From assembly GCA_009774255.1 (NCBI GenBank), contig VSNK01000107.1, positions 1 to 16,783 of the forward strand: a stretch of DNA of 16,783 bases, in the 5' to 3' direction. The stretch's first letter is position 1. Every line of letters begins with the position of its first letter. The notes under the pieces are model-generated. The model did not search any database and was not told where the DNA came from. It saw only the letters and a list, made by a program, of their open reading frames with translations. This document shows positions 6,383 to 13,375 of this stretch, in pieces. Position numbers and translations under genes: made by a program. The stretch is from Faecalicatena sp. (GTDB lineage Bacteria > Bacillota > Clostridia > Lachnospirales > Lachnospiraceae).

Positions 6383-7174
6383 TCACTGCCGCGGCTTTTT
6401 CACCGGAAGGCAGATCGTCCTTCGGGTGCCATAGCGATCCTGTACCGTCACCACATCCATTTCAATACCGTATACCGCCTCAAGATTTTCGCTGGTAAGT
6501 ACCTGCGCGGGGGGACCAAATCCCTCCACTTTTCCCTCACGCATCAGAAGCACCTTGCTTCCGACTGACGCCGGATGTTCCGGGCTGTGGGTGGACAGGA
6601 CGACGCAATACCCTTTTTGAGCCAGATCTACGATCACATCCATCAAAAGCTGTTGGTTGGCATAGTCCAGATTGGCGGCGGGCTCGTCCATCACAAATAC
6701 CTTCGCCGCCTGGCAGATAGCCCGGGCAATCAGGATCAGCTGACGCTGCCCGCCGCTTAAGGAAGTATACTTCTGATTCGCCAGTTCCAACGCGTTTACC
6801 TTTTCCAGAGCTGCGAATGCGGCTTCCCGGTCAACACTTTTCGGGGCGTCAAAGACTGAAAAATGGGATGCCCTGCCCATAATGACAACATCCATTACCG
6901 TATATGCGAAGATCGGATTGTGATACTGGGGAATGTACGCGATCAGGCCCGCGAGCTCCCGGGCAGAAAGCTGCCGGGTATCCTGCCCTCCGATACAGAT
7001 CGTACCGTCCGTCAGCGGGATCGTCCCCAACAGAAGCCGAAACAGCGTAGTCTTGCCGCAGCCGTTGGGACCCAGCAGACAAAGGATCTCGCCGCTGTCT
7101 GCAGAGCAGCTGACTCCTTTTACGACATCTCCATGCCCGTATCCGCCTCTTACATCCTGTATTTCCAAAAGCAC
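6383..7174 (-). CDS. ABC transporter ATPase, FecE/BtuD type
   Basis: This 263-residue cytoplasmic ATPase powers the importer formed with the permease next door. In order: Walker A GPNGCGKTT (35-43), Q-loop IPQY (Q83), signature LSGGQRQ (139-145), Walker B VFVMDEP (159-165), D-loop after ANLD, and H-loop histidine in STHSPEH (H196). Length is usual for the family. The start is a GTG at 7174. The sequence GGGGGTGA, 7 nt upstream, is the ribosome site and contains the permease stop codon, so the two genes are probably translationally coupled. The C-terminal extension after the H-loop (about 210-263) is typical of FecE-like ATPases. Substrate is inferred from neighbours only. Confidence 0.95.
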   Translation of the reverse strand: MLLEIQDVRGGYGHGDVVKGVSCSADSGEILCLLGPNGCGKTTLFRLLLGTIPLTDGTICIGGQDTRQLSARELAGLIAYIPQYHNPIFAYTVMDVVIMGRASHFSVFDAPKSVDREAAFAALEKVNALELANQKYTSLSGGQRQLILIARAICQAAKVFVMDEPAANLDYANQQLLMDVIVDLAQKGYCVVLSTHSPEHPASVGSKVLLMREGKVEGFGPPAQVLTSENLEAVYGIEMDVVTVQDRYGTRRTICLPVKKPRQ

Positions 7175-7181
7175 CCTTTCT

Positions 7182-8219
7182 TCACCCCCTTCGCCTAATG
7201 ATCAGAGAAACGAAAAACGGCGCCCCCATAATGCTGGTCACCACTCCGAGAGGCAATTCCATGGATAGCACCGAACGCGCGATATCATCCATCAGCACCA
7301 GGTATCCCGCGCCAAGCATGGCGCTTGCCGGGATCAGCTTTCCATAGTCCGCCCCTGTCAGCGCCCTTGCCATATGAGGCACCATAAGCCCGACCCAGCC
7401 GATCAGGCCGCCCAGACACACCGCAGCTGCGCTCAGCAGGGTAGACGCGGCAATGAACATCATCCTGTACCATTTGATATTGATGCCAAGGCTCTTTGCC
7501 TCTTCTTCATCCAGGGTCAGAAGATTGATCCGCCAGCGGAATAACAGAATGACCATCAGCCCGATTATCATAGGCACCGCGCTCCACCGGAAGGAATCCA
7601 TATTGGTCTTGGTCAGACTTCCCATCAGCCAGAAAGTAATCTGCTGCAGGACATCGTTCGGGTCGGAAACATATTTGATCAGTGTCACGCCTGCATTGCA
7701 CAGAGCCATCACCATGGAACCCGTAAGTACCAGGCTAAGTGTCTGCGAATGCGCCGACTTCCGGCTGATCAGACAGGAAAATGCGACCGCCAGAATACCG
7801 CCCGCAAACGCACTCACCTGGACCATCCAGCCTGGCGCCCCGCTTAATATGGCAAATGCCGCCCCAAGGCTCGCGCCGGAGGATACCCCCAGGATATCCG
7901 GCGAGACCAGCGGATTCCGAAACATTCCCTGATATGCGGAGCCAGCCACAGAAAGGGACGCCCCGATAAAAGCCGCGGACAAGATGCGTGGCAGCCGGAT
8001 ATTCCAGAAGATTGTGACTGCCTGAGGCAGAATCGCTCCCTGGTAGCCAAACCTTGACAAAAAGGCTCTTCCCACCTGAGAAGGCGACAAAGGATAATAA
8101 CCAATCCAGAAAGAGAGGATCATAACCGTAAGTAGTATGACAAACATTCCAAACAGCAAGAATTGATAATGCCGCTGCTGTTTCCTTGCGTTTTCTATTT
8201 CAATATGATCTGTATTCAT
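7182..8219 (-). CDS. ABC transporter permease, FecCD/BtuC family
   Basis: This 345-residue integral membrane protein carries family landmarks in order: RLPRILSAAFIGASLS, YQGMFRNPLVSPDILGVSSG, a LGINIKWYR cytoplasmic segment, GGLIGWVGLMVPHMAR (the coupling region), and a final PLGVVTSIMGAPFF segment. Roughly ten hydrophobic spans are visible, as expected for BtuC-like permeases. I chose the ATG at 8219 over a TTG at 8249 because AAAGGCGG lies 8 nt upstream. It is first in the leftward operon, followed 7 nt later by its ATPase, and the matching binding protein is divergent. This family imports ferric siderophores, haem, cobalamin and, in the MolBC branch, molybdate; sequence alone does not say which applies here. 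Confidence 0.94.
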   Translation of the reverse strand: MNTDHIEIENARKQQRHYQFLLFGMFVILLTVMILSFWIGYYPLSPSQVGRAFLSRFGYQGAILPQAVTIFWNIRLPRILSAAFIGASLSVAGSAYQGMFRNPLVSPDILGVSSGASLGAAFAILSGAPGWMVQVSAFAGGILAVAFSCLISRKSAHSQTLSLVLTGSMVMALCNAGVTLIKYVSDPNDVLQQITFWLMGSLTKTNMDSFRWSAVPMIIGLMVILLFRWRINLLTLDEEEAKSLGINIKWYRMMFIAASTLLSAAAVCLGGLIGWVGLMVPHMARALTGADYGKLIPASAMLGAGYLVLMDDIARSVLSMELPLGVVTSIMGAPFFVSLIIRRRG

Positions 8220-8255
8220 AAAATTTCCGCCTTTGTATATTTTAGACAATAATAG

Positions 8256-8284
8256 TTGACACTTTTTCCTGATTATGATATCTT
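8256..8284 (+). promoter_or_regulatory. Rightward promoter of the binding-protein operon
   Basis: A perfect TTGACA (8256-8261), 17 bp, then TATCTT (8279-8284). The predicted start near 8291 gives a leader of about 120 nt before the ATG at 8411. The -10 lies inside the inverted repeat at 8271-8296. Confidence 0.65.
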
Positions 8285-8296
8285 TTATACATAATC
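8271..8296. promoter_or_regulatory. Inverted repeat, candidate operator of the island
   Basis: GATTATG (8271-8277) and its exact complement CATAATC (8290-8296) are separated by 12 AT-rich bases. The repeat covers the -10 and start of the rightward promoter and lies just downstream of the leftward start. It would suit a dimeric repressor such as the ModE-like protein encoded at 9626-10555; that link is inferred. Confidence 0.5.
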
Positions 8297-8339
8297 CGTT
8301 ATATTTTTAAAAGCGATTCGTTGTTTATTGCATAAGGAG

Positions 8340-8368
8340 ATAATAGCATATGGTGGGAATTTTGTCAA
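8340..8368 (-). promoter_or_regulatory. Leftward promoter of the permease operon
   Basis: Reading leftward, a perfect TTGACA (8363-8368), 17 bp, then TATTAT (8340-8345). The predicted start near 8333 gives a leader of about 113 nt to the permease ATG at 8219. It points toward the rightward promoter, so the two transcripts overlap at their 5' ends. Confidence 0.75.
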
Positions 8369-8379
8369 TTCGTTCCTAA
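8350..8379 (+). CDS. Possible leader peptide upstream of the binding protein
   Basis: ATG at 8350 opens a 9-codon frame (MVGILSIRS) ending in TAA, with a good AAGGAG ribosome site at 8334-8339, 10 nt upstream. It lies in the rightward leader. It has no obvious attenuation signal and could be chance, but the ribosome site is better than expected for random sequence. Confidence 0.25.
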   Translation: MVGILSIRS

Positions 8380-8410
8380 ACTCAATGCTAAAATGGAAAG
8401 GAGAGGAAGC

Positions 8411-9568
8411 ATGAAAGCACAAAAAATATTTTTCTCAATGGTTATGGCGCTGTTGCTTATCGCGGGCCTGCTCACTGGCTGCGGACAAAAAGCGGCTGAT
8501 TCGGGGGATACGTCCCAGACCGAACAGAAGGAAGCTTCGGCAGACCCGGAGGAATCCACAGTGCCTGATGAATCCGATGAAGGCAGTGCTTCTGAAACAA
8601 GAGAGATCACGGATATGGCCGGACGGAAAGTGACCGTTCCTGCCGAGATCAACAGCGTATTTTCTACGGATACTACCGCTGCAATCTTTCTGTATACCCT
8701 GGTTCCGGACAAGCTGCTGGGATGGAATTATGAACTGAATGATCTTGAAAAGAGCATTATCCTTGAAAAATATCATTCTCTTCCTAATTTCGGCATGGGC
8801 GATGCCATCAATTACGAAGCGGTCATTGCCGCAAAGCCTGATATCGCTTTCACCGTCGGCGCCATCAACGATTCGCTCATATCGAATGCCGACAGCCTTT
8901 CCGAAAGTCTTGGTATTCCTGTGGTCGCCGTAGACAGTGATCTGATGTCCGCTCCCGAATCGTACCGCTTCATGGGGGAGCTCTTCGGTGTGGAGGAACA
9001 GGCGGAAAAGCTGGCGGCCTATGCGGAGGATACCTTCAATGACATTGCGGATATCGAGATTCCGGACGATCAGAAGGTACGGATGTACTATGGAAACGGA
9101 GAAGATTCTCTGGAGACGGCTCCTGCCGGTTCTTCACACGGTCAGATCATTGATCTGGTCGGTGCTGTCAATGTGGCGGATCTGGAGCTGGGCGACGGCT
9201 CCCGTGTACAGATTTCCGCGGAGCAGCTTCTTGCATGGGATCCGGATGTGATCGTGGTCATCGGAGAAGCAAAGGCCTCGATCAGCGGCAAAAGTGCGGC
9301 TGTGGCAATTCTCGAGGATCCGGACTTTGCTTCCCTGAAGGCAGTTCAGGAACAGAAGGTGTACGGCGCTCCGAACGCGCCTTTCAGCTGGATGGACCGT
9401 CCGCCGGGACCAAACCGTATTATCGGGATCCGGTGGCTTTCCGGACTCATTTATCCCGAATATCTGAATTTTGATGTGGATGATGAGGTTCGTGAATTTT
9501 TCAGCCTCTTCTATCATGTCGATCTGGCGAATGAACAGCTTGAAAATGTTTATAACGGAACGATCTGA
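8411..9568 (+). CDS. Substrate-binding lipoprotein of the FecCD-type importer
   Basis: The 385-residue product is a periplasmic-binding-protein-2 (FecB/BtuF-type) lipoprotein, tethered outside the membrane to deliver substrate to the permease. A lipoprotein signal peptide ends in LLTGC with the lipidated cysteine at residue 24. An acidic, Ser/Thr-rich linker (about 28-63) follows. The binding lobes start at REITDMAGRKVTVP. Further landmarks are NYEAVIAAKPDIAF, ETAPAGSSHGQIIDLVGA, LLAWDPDVIVVIG and PNRIIGIRWLSGLIYPE. I chose the ATG at 8411, with AAAGGAG 7 nt upstream, because it begins the signal peptide directly; an ATG at 8393 lacks a ribosome site. It is first in the rightward operon. The ligand is not visible in the sequence; molybdate/tungstate is inferred from the next two genes, with iron chelates or cobamides as alternatives. 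Confidence 0.93.
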   Translation: MKAQKIFFSMVMALLLIAGLLTGCGQKAADSGDTSQTEQKEASADPEESTVPDESDEGSASETREITDMAGRKVTVPAEINSVFSTDTTAAIFLYTLVPDKLLGWNYELNDLEKSIILEKYHSLPNFGMGDAINYEAVIAAKPDIAFTVGAINDSLISNADSLSESLGIPVVAVDSDLMSAPESYRFMGELFGVEEQAEKLAAYAEDTFNDIADIEIPDDQKVRMYYGNGEDSLETAPAGSSHGQIIDLVGAVNVADLELGDGSRVQISAEQLLAWDPDVIVVIGEAKASISGKSAAVAILEDPDFASLKAVQEQKVYGAPNAPFSWMDRPPGPNRIIGIRWLSGLIYPEYLNFDVDDEVREFFSLFYHVDLANEQLENVYNGTI

Positions 9569-9585
9569 TAGATAGAATTTTCACA

Positions 9586-9609
9586 ATACATATTTCATGC
9601 ATAATGTAT
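9586..9609. promoter_or_regulatory. Weak AT-rich inverted repeat before the regulator gene
   Basis: ATACAT (9586-9591) and ATGTAT (9604-9609) flank 12 AT-rich bases just before the AGGAGG site. The spacing equals that of the 8271-8296 repeat but the sequence differs. It may be a regulator site or chance. Confidence 0.25.
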
Positions 9610-9625
9610 ATCAGGAGGTACTATG

Positions 9626-10555
9626 ATGACAGCTGCGTTAATAATTGCCGCCGGGAAAAAATCCGGCAGGGATGGCTTCCAACCGGAAAAGGAAGTCGGC
9701 ACGATCAGCGCGGTCCGGCGTATCGCTCTGCTGTTTCAGCAGGCAAATATCAGGCGCATTGTCGTTGTCTGCGGTGACGATGACAGCAAAACAGAAAAGC
9801 TGGTTCCTCATATGAATCTTGTTTTTCTGCACAGCTCGAACACCGGAGAAATGCTGGACAGTATCAAGACCGGTCTGTCCTATCTTCAGGATAAATGTAC
9901 GCAGGTACTGATTTCTCATGTGAATATTCCTCTGTTTTCCGTAAAGACCGTGCGATCCCTCATTTCAGCCGGGGAGGACATCTGCGTCCCGTCCTGCCGC
10001 GGCGAAAACGGACATCCCATCCTGCTTCAGGCAAAGCATTTTCCCGCAATCCTGTCCTACGAAGGAGCGGGCGGGCTTGCCGGAGCAATTCAGGCTTCCG
10101 GGCTGCATCGTGAGATCATTGAAGTGGAAGATGAAGGCATCTTATCTAACATTCAGAAGGGACACTCCTATGAGGATCTAATCCCCCATCATGATTTATC
10201 ACAAATATGGCCTTCCTTCCGTTTCCGGCTAAACAGAGAGCGCCCCTTCTACGGCCCCGGCGCCCACCAGCTATTGCGTCTGGTCGATGAAACCAGTTCT
10301 CTGTCAAAGGCCTGCCGTCATATGGGGATTTCCTACAGCAAGGGACGCAATATGATCTCTACTCTGGAACAGCAATTTGGATATTCGGTGATTGAAAGCC
10401 GCCAGGGCGGCAGAGACGGCGGTTTCTCCTGCGTGACAGAGGAAGCTCAACAACTGATGCGGGATTATGATGCTTTCTGCGCGGAAGCAGAGACAGTTCT
10501 GCAGGAGCTGTTCAAAAAGCATTTTGCCCCGCAGGGTTCGGAGAATTCATTATAA
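9626..10555 (+). CDS. MocA-like nucleotidyltransferase domain fused to ModE-like regulator domain
   Basis: The 309-residue protein joins two molybdenum-linked domains. Residues 1-185 resemble MocA/MobA-type nucleotidyltransferases, which attach CMP or GMP to molybdenum cofactor: ALIIAAGKKSGRDG (4-17), NTGEMLDSIKTGLSYL, ENGHPILL (about 127-134) and EGAGGLAGAI. Residues about 195-300 resemble the ModE winged helix: HQLLRLVDETSSLSKAC, GISYSKGRNMISTLEQQFG, then a GGRDGGFSCVTEEAQQLM wing. The usual D-x-P metal site reads N-I-P (N100), and the distal D-I-D-T-P type motif reads NIQKG, so catalysis is doubtful. AGGAGG at 9613-9618 lies 7 nt before the ATG at 9626 and 4 nt before one at 9623; I prefer 9626. 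The gap to the binding-protein gene is 57 nt with no terminator. It is the likely regulator of the island. Confidence 0.87.
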   Translation: MTAALIIAAGKKSGRDGFQPEKEVGTISAVRRIALLFQQANIRRIVVVCGDDDSKTEKLVPHMNLVFLHSSNTGEMLDSIKTGLSYLQDKCTQVLISHVNIPLFSVKTVRSLISAGEDICVPSCRGENGHPILLQAKHFPAILSYEGAGGLAGAIQASGLHREIIEVEDEGILSNIQKGHSYEDLIPHHDLSQIWPSFRFRLNRERPFYGPGAHQLLRLVDETSSLSKACRHMGISYSKGRNMISTLEQQFGYSVIESRQGGRDGGFSCVTEEAQQLMRDYDAFCAEAETVLQELFKKHFAPQGSENSL

Positions 10556-10620
10556 GAGTTGCGTGCAGATTTCATCGGCCATGAATATAAATGATGAAAA
10601 ACAAGAAAGGACAGAAATTT

Positions 10621-11655
10621 ATGAATACAATCTTTATGGGAATATCAAAGGAACTTAAAGAGCATCGTGATGTCATGCTTATCACTATTGTTTCCAAAAG
10701 CGGATCCTCTCCCCGGGGAGCCGGCGCGCAGATGCTTGTCGGAGAGCATGGCCGCATCCTGGGGACAATCGGCGGCGGCGCGGTAGAACGGCGCTCGGAA
10801 GAGATGGCACAGGCATTGCTCCGGGACAGGCGCTCCGGAGATCATGAATTTCTTCTCCGCCAGAACAGCGGGGAAGATATCGGCATGGTCTGTGGCGGTG
10901 ATGTCTCCGTTCTGTTCCAATTTATTGATTCTGAAAAACAGGAATGGAAAGACTTTACCGACCGGCTGCTTTCCCTACTCTCCTCCCATCACCCCGGCTG
11001 GCTGGTACTGCATATGGACGGTTCTTTTCCTGCACTTCTGGAAACAGACGGCAGAGAGATCATGGGTACCTGCGCGGAACCAATTCAGCCTCCGGCCGAA
11101 AACAAATGGGAGAAAACGGAAAGTTATTTCATCATGCCGCTTCCTGTCCTGAGCCATGCCGTCATCTTCGGAGGCGGACATTGTTCCCAGGCGCTGGTAC
11201 CGGTACTGAGCAGAATCGGTTTTTGCGTCACTGTCATGGATAACCGGCCGGAATTGTGTGATCCGAAGCTTTTCCCTGAGGCGGATGAGATCATCTGCGG
11301 AGATTACCTGAAGCTCTCCGACCATATCGAACTCCAGGCATCCGATTATGTGGTAGTTATGACCAACGGCCACAGTCATGATTTTGAGGTGCAGGAGCAG
11401 ATCCTACGGAAGCCTCTCGCCTACGTGGGGGTCATCGGCTCTCAGCGAAAGACAGATTTCATCAACCGGAAGCTCCGTGAAAGCGGAATCCCGGAGGAAG
11501 TCATTTCCCGGATTCATGCCCCCATCGGCACGAAAATCAAAGCTGTGACACCAGAAGAGATCGCCATCAGCATTGCCGGAGAGATGATCTATGAGCGGGC
11601 GCTTCTTAGAGAAAGCAGAGGGATGGAAGCGCCTCATGGTTGTCCTATGCATTAG
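10621..11655 (+). CDS. XdhC/CoxI family molybdenum hydroxylase maturation protein
   Basis: XdhC proteins bind molybdenum cofactor, promote its sulfuration and deliver it to xanthine-dehydrogenase-type hydroxylases in the cytosol. The 344-residue product has the usual two parts. The N-terminal XdhC/CoxI domain has GSSPRGAGAQMLV (28-40), GTIGGGAVE (48-56) and GMVCGGDV (88-95). The C-terminal Rossmann domain has AVIFGGGHCSQ (180-190), VTVMDNRPELCD, YVGVIGSQRKT and PIGTKIKAVTPEEIAISIAGE. I prefer the ATG at 10621, with AAAGGA 9 nt upstream, over ATG codons at 10591 and 10594 that lack a ribosome site. It is third in the rightward operon, 65 nt after the MocA-ModE gene, and ends 24 bp from convergent gpsA. 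No hydroxylase is nearby, so its client is encoded elsewhere. Confidence 0.93.
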   Translation: MNTIFMGISKELKEHRDVMLITIVSKSGSSPRGAGAQMLVGEHGRILGTIGGGAVERRSEEMAQALLRDRRSGDHEFLLRQNSGEDIGMVCGGDVSVLFQFIDSEKQEWKDFTDRLLSLLSSHHPGWLVLHMDGSFPALLETDGREIMGTCAEPIQPPAENKWEKTESYFIMPLPVLSHAVIFGGGHCSQALVPVLSRIGFCVTVMDNRPELCDPKLFPEADEIICGDYLKLSDHIELQASDYVVVMTNGHSHDFEVQEQILRKPLAYVGVIGSQRKTDFINRKLRESGIPEEVISRIHAPIGTKIKAVTPEEIAISIAGEMIYERALLRESRGMEAPHGCPMH

Positions 11656-11679
11656 TAGTTACAATATTTCTACAACTCC

Positions 11680-12693
11680 TTAATCTTCCCACGGCAGGGA
11701 CGCATTTTCACTGCGGGATGCCCGCATCATGAGTCCGTCCACGGCCTGGGCAGGATTTTTTCCTTCGAACAGAACTTCGTTCACCGCTTCTACGATCGGC
11801 ATGGATACGTGGTACTGCTCCGCCAGTTTTTTGGCCGCCTTTGCGGAATACACACCTTCTACCACCATCTGAACTTCTTCCATGGCCTGCTCCATGGTCC
11901 TGCCCTGCCCGATCAGGAAACCGGCCCTCCTGTTCCGACTGTGGACGCTGGCACAGGTCACGATCAGATCCCCGATACCGGTCAGTCCGGTAAAGCTCTC
12001 GATCTTACCGCCCATCTTTACGCCGAGCCTTGCGATCTCTGCGATTCCTCTCGTGATCAGGGCAGCCTTTGTATTGTCTCCGTAGCCTAAGCCGTCCGCG
12101 ATCCCGGCAGCCAGGGCAATCACATTTTTCAGAGAGCCGCCCAGCTCAATCCCCAGGATATCCGGGCTGGTATAGACCCGGAATACCTTGCTGGTAAAGA
12201 TTGACTGCAGGTACTCCGCCGTTTTCTTCGTCCTCGCCCCGACCACGCAGGTGGTAGGCAGACCGCGCCCGACTTCCTCCGCATGGCTTGGCCCGGAAAG
12301 CACTGCCACGTCCGCTTGGGGAATTTCCTCCTCAATCTGACGGGATAGAGTCATCAACGTACTCTCCTCGATCCCCTTGGCCACATCCACAATGATCTGT
12401 GACGGAGCTACAAATGGAGACATTTTTTTCGCCGTTGCCCGGGTAAACGGAGACGGCACCGCAAGAACCAGCACATCCTTTCCTCGGACCGTTTCTTCCA
12501 GATTTCCTGTGATCTTAAGTTCTGCCGGCAGCTTCACTCCCGGAAGCTTTTTCATATGCTCCCGCTTCTCATCAAGCATCGTTACTTCCTCCGGATCGAT
12601 CGACCAGACCGTGACCTCATTTCCGTTATTACGCAGCAGGACGGAAAGCGCAGTCCCCCAGCTTCCTGCTCCAATCACACCGATATTTGCCAT
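11680..12693 (-). CDS. gpsA: Glycerol-3-phosphate dehydrogenase [NAD(P)+]
   Basis: GpsA reduces dihydroxyacetone phosphate to sn-glycerol 3-phosphate for phospholipid synthesis in the cytosol. The 337-residue product has the N-terminal dinucleotide-binding motif GVIGAGSWGTA (5-15), AVPSPFTR, VDVAKGIEE, SGPSHAEEV, and the catalytic-lysine region GSLKNVIALAAGI, followed by GDNTKAALITRG and FTGLTGIGDL. I start it at the ATG at 12693, where the Rossmann fold begins; an upstream ATG at 12720 would add nine residues without homology. It follows plsY by 45 nt in the same direction, and the two act in sequence: GpsA supplies the substrate that PlsY acylates. There is no clear terminator in the 24 bp between it and convergent xdhC. 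Confidence 0.97.
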   Translation of the reverse strand: MANIGVIGAGSWGTALSVLLRNNGNEVTVWSIDPEEVTMLDEKREHMKKLPGVKLPAELKITGNLEETVRGKDVLVLAVPSPFTRATAKKMSPFVAPSQIIVDVAKGIEESTLMTLSRQIEEEIPQADVAVLSGPSHAEEVGRGLPTTCVVGARTKKTAEYLQSIFTSKVFRVYTSPDILGIELGGSLKNVIALAAGIADGLGYGDNTKAALITRGIAEIARLGVKMGGKIESFTGLTGIGDLIVTCASVHSRNRRAGFLIGQGRTMEQAMEEVQMVVEGVYSAKAAKKLAEQYHVSMPIVEAVNEVLFEGKNPAQAVDGLMMRASRSENASLPWED

Positions 12694-12738
12694 ATAATCA
12701 CCAGACCTTTCTATTCTCATTTATGATTCTCTTATATA

Positions 12739-13371
12739 CTACTTTTTCTTGCTCCGGAATGGGTTCTCTGTCCCTGCCAGGAGCCTCTTGATATTTTCTT
12801 TATGCCGGATCCATGCCAGCACCATCAAGATCAATACCAGAACATACAATTCTATCCGATATCTCAAGCTCATGCCAAAGCCTCCGAGCTGTCCGTAAAA
12901 CAGGACTTCCAGAAAAAACATGGAGGAAGCCAAGAGCGAGCCGAGAGACACATACCGGGTCAGCACAACGGCGATCAAAAATGCCGTCAGCGGAATGGGC
13001 ACCATCACCAGGCCGGTGGACAAAACCAGTCCTGCCAGCACCGCGATCCCTTTCCCTCCCTTGAACTTCAAATAAAATGGGAAATTATGTCCCAGAGTGG
13101 CTCCCGTCCCCGCATACATGGCAAGCAGCGGCAGATATTCCGAGTCCTGGTAAAGATACCGCACAATCAGGACTGCGGCCACACATTTGATCACATCGCC
13201 CGCGAATGTCATGGCTCCGGCTTTCCAGCCCAAAACCCGGAGCGCGTTGGTGGAGCCAGCGTTTCCGCTTCCTTCTTTCCGGATATCAATATGATTCATT
13301 TTTCCGACCAGATACCCGGTCTGCAGAAGACCGCATACATAGCCGATTGCCAGACAGATAATACGTTCCAT
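12739..13371 (-). CDS. plsY: Acyl-phosphate:glycerol-3-phosphate acyltransferase
   Basis: PlsY is the membrane enzyme that transfers an acyl group from acyl-phosphate to glycerol 3-phosphate, giving lysophosphatidic acid. The 210-residue product shows conserved motifs GSGNAGSTNALRVLG (motif 1) and LGHNFPFYLKFKGGKGIA (motif 2), with several hydrophobic spans and a lysine-rich cytoplasmic tail. Length is usual for the family. The ATG at 13371 lies 4 bp after the der stop codon, and its ribosome site (AAAAGGGG) lies inside the der end, so translation is coupled. Confidence 0.97.
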   Translation of the reverse strand: MERIICLAIGYVCGLLQTGYLVGKMNHIDIRKEGSGNAGSTNALRVLGWKAGAMTFAGDVIKCVAAVLIVRYLYQDSEYLPLLAMYAGTGATLGHNFPFYLKFKGGKGIAVLAGLVLSTGLVMVPIPLTAFLIAVVLTRYVSLGSLLASSMFFLEVLFYGQLGGFGMSLRYRIELYVLVLILMVLAWIRHKENIKRLLAGTENPFRSKKK

Positions 13372-13375
13372 GATC

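Noticed and set aside
8220..8410. Molybdenum-cofactor riboswitch between the two island operons
   Set aside because: The leaders are about 115-120 nt and I find no stem set resembling that riboswitch; only promoters and one inverted repeat are visible.
11656..11679. Terminator between convergent xdhC and gpsA
   Set aside because: The 24-bp gap is AT-rich with at most a 4-bp stem and no T-run; nothing to support a terminator.
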